Shown here piece by piece: positions 56,557-64,000 of a stretch of 64,000 nucleotides of DNA. The DNA is from Oscheius onirici (lineage: Eukaryota; Nematoda; Chromadorea; Rhabditida; Rhabditidae): positions 1,674,001-1,738,000 of the forward strand of contig OW051471.1 of assembly GCA_932521025.1 (NCBI GenBank), in the 5' to 3' direction. Positions within the stretch are counted from its first letter, which is position 1, and every line of letters starts with the position of its first letter. Both the position numbers and the translations under genes were made by a program. The notes under the pieces were generated by a model, which worked only from the letters and a program-made list of their open reading frames with translations, searched no databases and had not been told where the DNA came from.

Positions 56557-57534
56557 TTGAACTATTTCAATTCGCCATCAAAACAGAATCCAAAAATTTT
56601 TATTCACGCTGTTCATGCATCTTTTCTCTTCTCCGGTGCTATTGAACTGAAGTCGAGAAAGTTGCAATACCGTTTTTTAATCACTTTATGGAGGGTCACT
56701 GGAATGATGAAAGGTACGGCCAGCTGAATCAAATTACTAGGCAAAACAATTCCAAAGCGTCACGTTATTGCTAACTCCTCCAAGCCACAGAACTTAGCTA
56801 TCGCTCGAAACAAAATAATGAGTTTGTTCTGACATTCTTGTTTGCTCTACAAGGTACCAGTCATGGCAACATTGAGATCAATCAAAACGTTGATATTTCA
56901 TGGTTTTCCTGAAGCATTTTTCCAAAACGTCTTGTCTTGACGTTCTCTGTCCAAGTTTCAGCTTCTGTTGCGATCGCTATTGTTTCCATTCCCCCCCCCC
57001 CCCCCCATCAACATCGAGTAATCAAATCATTTCGAAAACAATCTTTTACGATCTTCTTGTAACAAAATCTTTTTTTTGTTCTCGGTTCAATCAAAACTAG
57101 GAGCAAAACAATCATATTGGCATTCTTCCATGAATTTTTTTATCCCCGCAAGATCGGAAACAGCCTTGTGTTGAAGCTAGCTATCCCGGCGGCCATAGAC
57201 AACTTTTTTCTCCCTCGAACTGTCGGTGACAACGACCCTGTGACCACCCCCCGCTCGCCAAAAAGCCGGACTTTCGGGGAGTGGGGGACAACGGCTCTCA
57301 CTCTCTATCCTTATCACTTTCAGCCAGTCAGCTGTTCTTTTTTCGAAACCGTACTTTCTCTGAAATTTCACTAATATAAAATGCCGAAAAAAAGGGAACG
57401 GCATTTTACAGCAGCATATTTTTGAAACCCGATATTTTCTTCTCATTTTTATGTTTCAGAAGATTCCTATAGTTTGGACGTGACTTCATGCAAGCATGTG
57501 CGCTGGACTGGACCGGTCCGGTCCGTTTTTCAAA

Positions 57535-57653
57535 TTGGAAAATAAAAAAAAAGAGTGTAAAACCCCTAAAAAGGCAAAAATGACATGTGTCGTGGGTCCC
57601 GCCACGAAGTTGCCTGATTTACATGCTTACACACAACGGGACTGTCCCTTTAA
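57535..57653. mobile_element. Right-arm fragment of TTTAAAGGGACAGTC MITE family
   Basis: Contains GTGTAAAACCCCTAAAAAGG, GTCGTGGGTCCCGCCACGAA and ends CGGGACTGTCCCTTTAA. Confidence 0.75.
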
Positions 57654-57800
57654 CGTTCCGAAGCTGCCTCAACTTTTCTGGGAACGCCTTTACTCCGTAG
57701 CAAGCTACTACCAATTTACCGACCCCGGAAGCGGGGCTTTGAACTTGGGACCGTTTAGACTGACGCGGCGCCACCTGCCATTGCGCCATCTCGCTTCTAT
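57650..57800 (-). repeat. tRNA-like SINE, second family
   Basis: Read on the minus strand: GCGAGATGGCGCAATGGCAG, then GTCCCAAGTTCAAAGCCC and TCGGTAAATTGGTAG. It matches 23320-23460. It starts directly at the end of the MITE fragment. Confidence 0.65.
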
Positions 57801-57990
57801 CTGGTTTCAACTTTAAATTTCTTACATTTACTATTCAATCCAACCTAGTCATTGCCCAACAAACTGATGCAATAGGTCATTTTTCATTCAACTTTGTGAG
57901 AGAATATGAAGAAACTCTCTAGGAATCCTATAACTAGAGTGGCTTCCTAACTTTTTTTTAGATTTTGAAAGTTTTCTGTTTCAGAATATC

Positions 57991-58035
57991 ATAGAGAAGA
58001 GTAACGTGGAAAACATCCACGTTACTCTTCTCTAT
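57991..58035. repeat. Perfect 20-bp inverted repeat with 5-base loop
   Basis: Left arm ATAGAGAAGAGTAACGTGGA, loop AAACA, and right arm an exact complement ending CTTCTCTAT. No other copy was noticed in the window. Confidence 0.9.
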
Positions 58036-58362
58036 TGCGTACCAAAATGTTCCTATGAGATTGTTTTCAAAATACAGTTTACTCCCGCGTGTACGCAATT
58101 TCGCGTAAACTGCAAGTACGTAGCATGACGGTTTGGCACGTCCCTAATCTCTCATTTTCTCTCTGTTTTACACCCACTTTCCCACCCAAATTCCTATCCC
58201 ACTCAAGAACATCATTTCTGGCACTTTTTCCCCATCTCGTGGTGTCCACCTGTAGAGGCCACACACACATTTGACGAGCTCGTAAACTTTCCGGTCAACG
58301 CGCTCCGTTGCCAAATAGCTCCTACTTTTTTCTTCTTCCCGTTACGAGTCTCTCCGAAAATT

Positions 58363-60890
58363 ATGGGCTTTGCAGGTCAATGTGAAGAAGTATGTGAAGT
58401 ATGCACACTGCCGCTGTTCCACAAAGCCCCGAACTGGCTTGGCTCTTTCCAAAAGCGGTGAGTTTTTGTTCGTTTCAAACGCACTGTATAGATTTGAAAG
58501 ATTCTTTGAATCCACTGTTTCAGCGGTTTGTATATGTAGCAACAATTTTTGTTCGTGTTCGGAACTATTGACGCCAATTGATTGCACAAAAGTAGATACA
58601 CAGTCATGAATATTCTGAATCTGCTGCGCATTTTGATGAAAATGGGTCTCACAACGAATAATAAAGGTTACGGTACCTCCTCCACGGTTCCCTTTTTCAT
58701 GTTTTGTAAATTTGAACAGCTACAGAAAGAATGCTACAATTTTCCAGAGCTACTGTTTGAATTGATACTGTTTGTACTGTAAAAAGGAGATATCTGGGTC
58801 AACTTTTCTGTATCCTAGAATATGTACCGAAAGAAAGTTTTCAGCTGTTTGAGTGTTCCAGTCAAACCATATAAAGTGTTTCTAACTTATTGGCCCAATA
58901 GTTCCTCTTCGCGGTGATTGAAATTTTCTACTGACATGGTTTGAAAAAAAAAGCAAAAAAAAAGCTCGTCTGTATGTAAACGTATAATCTTAGAATTCAA
59001 TTTGGCTGAACCAGAAAAGAAGAAAAAAGCGTCGCATAATGAGAGTAAGTTTGAGCGCTTTTAACAGTACAGTAAGTTTAGAAGGATCACTCTGATGCCA
59101 AAATAGGTTACGTGCGAGCAAAATGTTTAAAAAACAAGTTTGCTTCATGATACCTTGATAGCAGGGGAACGAATTCGAAATCAATGGGTTGGGGGGTATA
59201 GATGTGGAAGAAACTCACTTTTACTGTTTTTTTGCATTTCTAACTCTGACTGTCTTTTCGTCTCGGTTTCAGCAAAATGCTATGGTTGCTAACGTTATGG
59301 AATGCGATTACTCCAGTAAAAGTCATCTTCAGTCTGTTTGTCGTAAGATTTTAGATTACCGTAAGGTTCTAGCTCTTCCCTTCGAGACCCACTTAGCACA
59401 CAAACATTGGATACTCAGCTAACAAATTGATCAGACTTTCTCCCAGTCCTCATTCACCCCAATGAAAAAGAGTGGCCGCTAGCCACATTTTGTCCCATCT
59501 CTGTATAATTGTGTATGCGCGAAAGGTCGTTCGAATCCCCAAACCATTCTCCTTTCCCTAATCGACCAGTGTTCAGGTCACCTCTACCACACTGACGCCG
59601 CCAGAAGCCTGGACCTTCGTCACCGATCACTCCCTTCTGTTGGTTGGACTCATTTTCGTGAGTTTTTTTTTGCGAAAAAAAACAAAGATAGCGTAGTATT
59701 TGAAACTTGTTATCTCTGTATAGAATCTGAAACAGAAAAATATCTGCAAACTGGATTTTTTTGTCATTCTCAATGCATCGAGTATTGTTGTGGCTCTTGC
59801 TTTTTTTAGACTTATTTGGACTTCCAGTCTTGTCTCTGCAATCTTAGATAGATAGATAGATATTTCATCTGCCCTAAAAGACAAACATTTGGAGAGGGGA
59901 GGGGTGGAGGCAGGATATTATGACTTTGCAAACTTTTTGAACGAGATAGTTCTAGACACTGCGGCTTTGCCATTGACCGGGACATATAGTCACTGAAAAA
60001 CAATGATAAACAGAGAAGGAATGAAATGATCTCTGAATGGCAAAACAGACCAAATCTTCAAAGCAGATCTTCGCTTGCTTTATAGAAAACCTGAAACAAT
60101 CACGATTTTCATAGATCATAAAGATTCACAGTTCATCTAGGTTTCAAAATGCATAACAGTCATAAAACGTCGAATTTTGGTTTGTCAAACAGTCTGGGCT
60201 TGTCCCCCTTGAATGCCAATTTTCCAGCTTGGAGTCGTCTGCATACGCAGTTTATTTAGGTTCCAAAATGCCCAGAAAAGCCTGTCATTTTACCAAAACT
60301 GATGTCAACTGGTATAGTTTTATTTGTGTTTCACAATGATTAGAAGATTCTGGAAAGGTTTGACAAACAATACGTCTTATTGTTAGCGTTCTTATTCGTA
60401 CTAACCAATAATTTTCCAAATTCTACTTCTACTTGACGGTCACAATAAAAATGTCACATTGTAAAACTTTTTGCCTGCGTATTATTTTCAATTACGCCAA
60501 ATTGCGTACTTCAACACATTCCTGAGACCCTTTTTTCATAAAACTTTTTTCTACGGGAATTTCGCTGCGTAGCAGTCACATCATGTAAACTCAGCCAAGA
60601 AAAAGCGGGGTCGATTCCAATTTTGCTCTCTTCTAAACAGATTATAACTGAAAGTATGCAGGCTCAAACTTTTGTACGTTCAATGCTTACTTCAAGTTTC
60701 AAACTGTCAGTAAGTGCCGAGAAGACTAGGGAAAAACAATAGCTTGCCTTTGCATATATGAACTAACCACTACTTTTCCAGCTTCTGGTCCTCGGCGTGG
60801 CAGTAATAGCCGCTCTTATACAGTACCATTGTTCCAAGCAGCGTCCAACGCTGCCCCATACTCCCAGTCAATGGACGACGTGTAGTACAG
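58363..60890 (+). CDS. Single-pass membrane protein exons, likely receptor kinase ectodomain and TM
   Basis: Exons: 58363 (or acceptor at 58376)-58457, 59273-59342, 59577-59657 and 60782-60890, with matching phases (2, 0, 0). The first is Cys-rich: QCEEVCEVCTLPLFHKAPNW. The second reads LWNAITPVKVIFSLFV and the third VTSTTLTPPEAWTFVTDHS. The third and fourth together make one long helix, SLLLVGLIFLLVLGVAVIAA, followed by LIQYHCSKQRP, a stop-transfer pattern. The ATG at 58363 could be a start, but the CxxxCxxC pattern suggests the end of a larger extracellular region with earlier exons not found. It probably continues into the kinase exons downstream. Confidence 0.5.
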
Positions 60891-61129
60891 GTTTGTTTTT
60901 GTCTATTTTTTGAGGAAAAACTGTCTATCGGCAAGCGGTTTTTGAAATCCGCCAACGACAAACAGAAATTTTGAGCAAGCGCATGCATTACATTGGTGGA
61001 GGATGAGCAATAGGGGCGTGAGATTGGGAAGGAATTCTTGCTTTTTTGAGCTGTATTCGACTTCCAAGTATGAATGGCACTGTAAACTTTGAAAAAATTT
61101 AAGATTTGTAAAAAAAAATACTACACACT

Positions 61130-61525
61130 ACATGAAGGCGTTACTAGAAAGGGTTGGGCAGCTTTGAAACGTAATGCCCCGCAACCTGGTCCCTCAAGAA
61201 GCCTCCGCAAATGTCGCCATCGCAAGACACGCGCTGGAGCTTGTCTCGCAGGTCCCTCTAGGCATTGGCACAACTGAACACTGGTCAGTGTTGACCGAGA
61301 TCGTGCCAGCAAGGCGCATTTTCGGGGGGAAAACAACATTATCGAAAAAAATTGCCACCCATTTTGAGCATAAACTCGGCGTGGCATATTGAGCCTATTT
61401 TCAAATTGGGTGCCAAGTTTTCATGGTTCACAAAAGTGCGCACTGCTGGCACGGGCCCGGTGCCCATGCATAGGTCCCTCTAAAGATATCTGCCGTTGAT
61501 TTGGATTAAAACTTTACTTTACCTT
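61130..61525 (+). repeat. Repeat of the second tRNA-like family, partial
   Basis: Shares GAAGGCGTT, AGAAAGGGTT, CAGGTCCCTCTA and the tail GTTGATTTGGATTAAAACTT with 50560-50810. Confidence 0.5.
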
Positions 61526-62111
61526 TACACGCTGCATAACAGTGAGGGATTTAGCTCGTTATAAGGTATACGGTTGTCCGATCATCTACTAAAATGCGTT
61601 ACACGAGCTGATACTTACCTTGGACGCGAAACAGAAAATATGTTTTTCGATACTTGTCGTAACACTCGTCTCTCCTTCTTTATGTGGCGAGCACAAAGTA
61701 TTCCCTTTTGACATCTGCTATTTGTCCCTTTTGATTCCAATGAGGAATGTTGAGGAATGTCTATGTGTTTATTTTGATTACAAGTATTCTAAAACTTTCA
61801 TAAAAACTGTCCCACTAATGCCTTTTCCTCTCCCTCCTCCCGTAAAAAACTTGTTCACCTCGTAATCTCTTCCAGTTCCTCCGGTCTAACCTCCTAATCA
61901 CCTGCGCTTCCCTCAACACATTTTCCCCCAGTCTCTCTCACCGACACATTGTGGCTGGTAGAGAAGGCACACTCTCGTCTGCTCGCGTCCGATCTCACTC
62001 TCTCTGTTTGCTCTCTGGATCGTGGAAGTGAACTGGCTCCGCCCGTGGTCCTGTGCTCGTCTCTCTCCCCCGTCTCTCGTTTGTATTCCCTTACTTCAGT
62101 AGAGCGCAAGT

Positions 62112-63655
62112 ATGGGCGAAATCTTTATGAACCCGCTCTTTGATAGCAGTGACTCGGATTCTGAGACTAGCAGTCGCTACAGGACTGTGCCTATTCAGCT
62201 GCTACCGCACTCTTCCAGACATTCTTCCAGCAGGAGTGGTAGGGATTTTTTTTCGAGTTTTTGGGAGGTTCCAGTAAGTAATTCGTTTCAAAATTTTGGT
62301 AAGAATAGACTGTGTCAAGTTCTGGTAGCCTGCCGACGGGAGAATTGTATTTGGAAAAGTCAGGGTGGTTTGAATTTGGAAAAAAAAATCTATATTAGTG
62401 TATTTCCTCCTTGTCCTCTATTTCAGCAGGAACTTCAGCTTTTTCATGTGTTTCAAAAAGTGAATAATATCGAGATTCATTCTGAACCGGTAGTACCAGG
62501 TCGTGAGCGTAAGCAATACAGATTCAGACAACCTTTTGAGTGTCCGAGTTTCATCTTTTCCAAAATGTTTCAATATTTTTACATGACTGGACTTCGTGGG
62601 TAACAATTAATTATACGTCGTTCGACCGTCCAAAATCTCGAATAACAGTTATTACAGTCGTTTCCAAGTTCCAATTACTCGATGTAAGCCTCAATTCATG
62701 GAAAGAAGATAGTGTATTGCGTTCGCAGTTAATTTAGAGCCTTTATCAAACCGAAATAACGGATTTTGAGTTGGTTCCACCAACAATTTGACACCTTATT
62801 CAAGGATGCCTCAACAGTTTTCTCCTTTTTTCAGTTTCTTGGACTACAAAGGACAATCACTACAATACATATTTGTCATTGGCCTAGATATGGGCGATTG
62901 ATGAAACTAAAAACTCGTTTCCCACAACGAGCTCTTTGATACCTTTTTTGTACGAATGGACTTCATGTTTGAAGAGTAAGCGATGGATTTTTCCACAAAA
63001 CTTCCAATAGAGTACGAGCTAAAAGAACTTTAGAGACAAAATGTCCCTTCTGCGTACTTTTAGTTACTCGAAATGGCGTACGAAATTTTAAAATTCGTGT
63101 GGGAAATAATTCGGACACGGCACAATTTTGCTGAAAGTACGCAAAGCCAAGATTTGGCAGCTATATCAAGCTTTTGCCTTTTTTTTGCTCCAAAAGATCG
63201 TATTACTTATTTTGTTCAATGCTTCAAAAAATGCATAAATAGAAATGGTGCTGCAGGAAAGCGGTAGGTTTTCTCTTTGAAGTTCTTGTCAGCATGATCA
63301 ACTTCTTCGGTTTTATACGCCCAGAATTTCATACACTGGAAAATCTTTGTCATCATTTAAAAGTCACATGAACATCCAGTTTTCCCCCCTCCTGTACCAA
63401 AACATTGCTCATCCTCGGGGGAAAATCTCAAACATTGAATCACCTGAGACAATCCCTGGCTGGGGAGACGAGCCCGGACAAAAAATGACAACTGAAATTT
63501 GATACGTGGGTCAGAGAAAATGAAGCTATTTTCAGTCTCGTCGACATATTCCTGCGCTGGACTGCTACAACTGGTCGACGGGGACTTGAGACAGAGTCTC
63601 GATGGAATTCTTATACCGTCCGAAGCTGTGGTCCTGGAACAGATTATGGGAAAGG
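62112..63655 (+). CDS. Juxtamembrane and start of protein kinase domain (3' partial)
   Basis: Exons 62112-62238 and 63536-63655 join in phase 1. The first reads [20 protein letters not shown], then Ser/Arg-rich RHSSSRS. The second reads [20 protein letters not shown] then [17 protein letters not shown]. The last stretch looks like the first beta strand and glycine loop of a tyrosine kinase (L-E-x-x-x-G-K-G). The exon ends in phase 1 at a GTGAG donor (63656), and the next exon is beyond the window. I could not join it in frame to the TM exon ending at 60890: the visible acceptors (TTCAG ending 62099, TAG, CAAG) give the wrong phase or a stop, so either an exon is missed or 62112 is a true start. 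Confidence 0.5.
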
Positions 63656-63794
63656 GTGAGTGTTGTAAATGTTGGAAAAATTCCCTGGACTGGATCACCT
63701 CTCTTAAAATTCTATATCAGAAACTGATGAAACAATAAAAATGTTGAATTCTAATGGGACAGTCACAGAAGTTGTTGGACAAAGTTTATAGGTT

Positions 63795-64000
63795 ACAACT
63801 ACAATAATTTTTTTCTCGGAAAGACGAACAGTTTGCTTTTTGAAAAATGTTTTTTTGACTTTGGGATCATGTCGAAACTGCAAATGCCCGGATGGCGCAG
63901 TGGGTTTGGAAAATTCAAAGAAAGGAAATCTCTTTGTTTTTTAACTGTAGCATTCTACTGGGCAAAATATCACCCTGTTAAATATCAGCACGATTGGTTG
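63795..64000 (+). mobile_element. Fold-back element with tRNA-like module, partial, runs off window
   Basis: Matches the left arm of 33662-34529: TTTTTGACTTTGGGATCATG, GCCCGGATGGCGCAGTGGGT, then AACTGTAGCATTCTACTGGGC and CACGATTGGTTG. The tRNA-like module lacks its box B part, which has been deleted. It lies in the kinase gene intron. Confidence 0.75.

Larger units (their letters stand above)
56557..58362. other. Intergenic with MITE and SINE remnants
   Basis: Holds a 16-C run (56991-57006), the right half of a TTTAAAGGGACAGTC MITE, a tRNA-like SINE copy and a perfect 20-bp hairpin. The ORF at 57117-57374 is unsupported. Confidence 0.5.

Noticed and set aside
61894..62143. ORFs on both strands over a CT-rich stretch before the kinase exon
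   Set aside because: Composition-driven; [14 protein letters not shown] is out of frame with the kinase exon and ends at a stop.

Overview
This 64 kb window looks like nuclear DNA from a nematode, most likely Caenorhabditis or a close relative. The evidence is AT-rich intergenic DNA, many short introns ending in TTTTCAG or TTTCAG, and a gene set typical of worms: two class-SRX chemoreceptors, a Cys-loop ligand-gated channel, a transthyretin-like protein, a carbohydrate sulfotransferase of the expanded worm family, F-box-like sequence and an SH2-tyrosine-kinase relic. Gene models were built by hand from splice signals, reading phase and protein similarity, so exon coordinates are proposals. 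No search was run.

Layout: a proline/glutamine-rich repeat protein (666-1749) is followed by unassigned exons (2131-3159) and a Cys-loop channel (about 3842-9886). The last exon of a transthyretin-like gene lies on the minus strand (10137-10384). A small single-exon gene (11361-11600) sits beside a nested cluster of short inverted-repeat transposons (10448-13389). Two paralogous SRX receptors follow in the same orientation (15030-19703 and 22570-29821), with introns swollen by mobile elements. A tRNA-Asp(GTC) is at 31900-31971. A sulfotransferase gene that is phase-consistent from start to stop spans 32428-36998, and one of its introns carries a large fold-back element with two opposed tRNA-like modules. 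F-box-like exons (37455-39112), a LINE reverse-transcriptase fragment (about 39478-39800) and a broken SH2-tyrosine kinase on the minus strand (39995-42624) come next, then a small ORF gene (43021-43248).

From 43 to 58 kb I see mainly repeats, short transposon relics and a few weak candidate exons. From 58.4 kb to the window end there are exons of a single-pass membrane protein that seems to lead into a protein kinase domain cut off by the window edge. The genes do not form an obvious pathway. Sensory reception dominates: two SRX receptors, the channel and perhaps the receptor kinase.

The most notable points are the repeated exon-intron unit in the proline-rich gene, the lost splice donor in the first SRX gene, the multiply disabled kinase, and several families of structured mobile elements, two of which carry tRNA-like modules.
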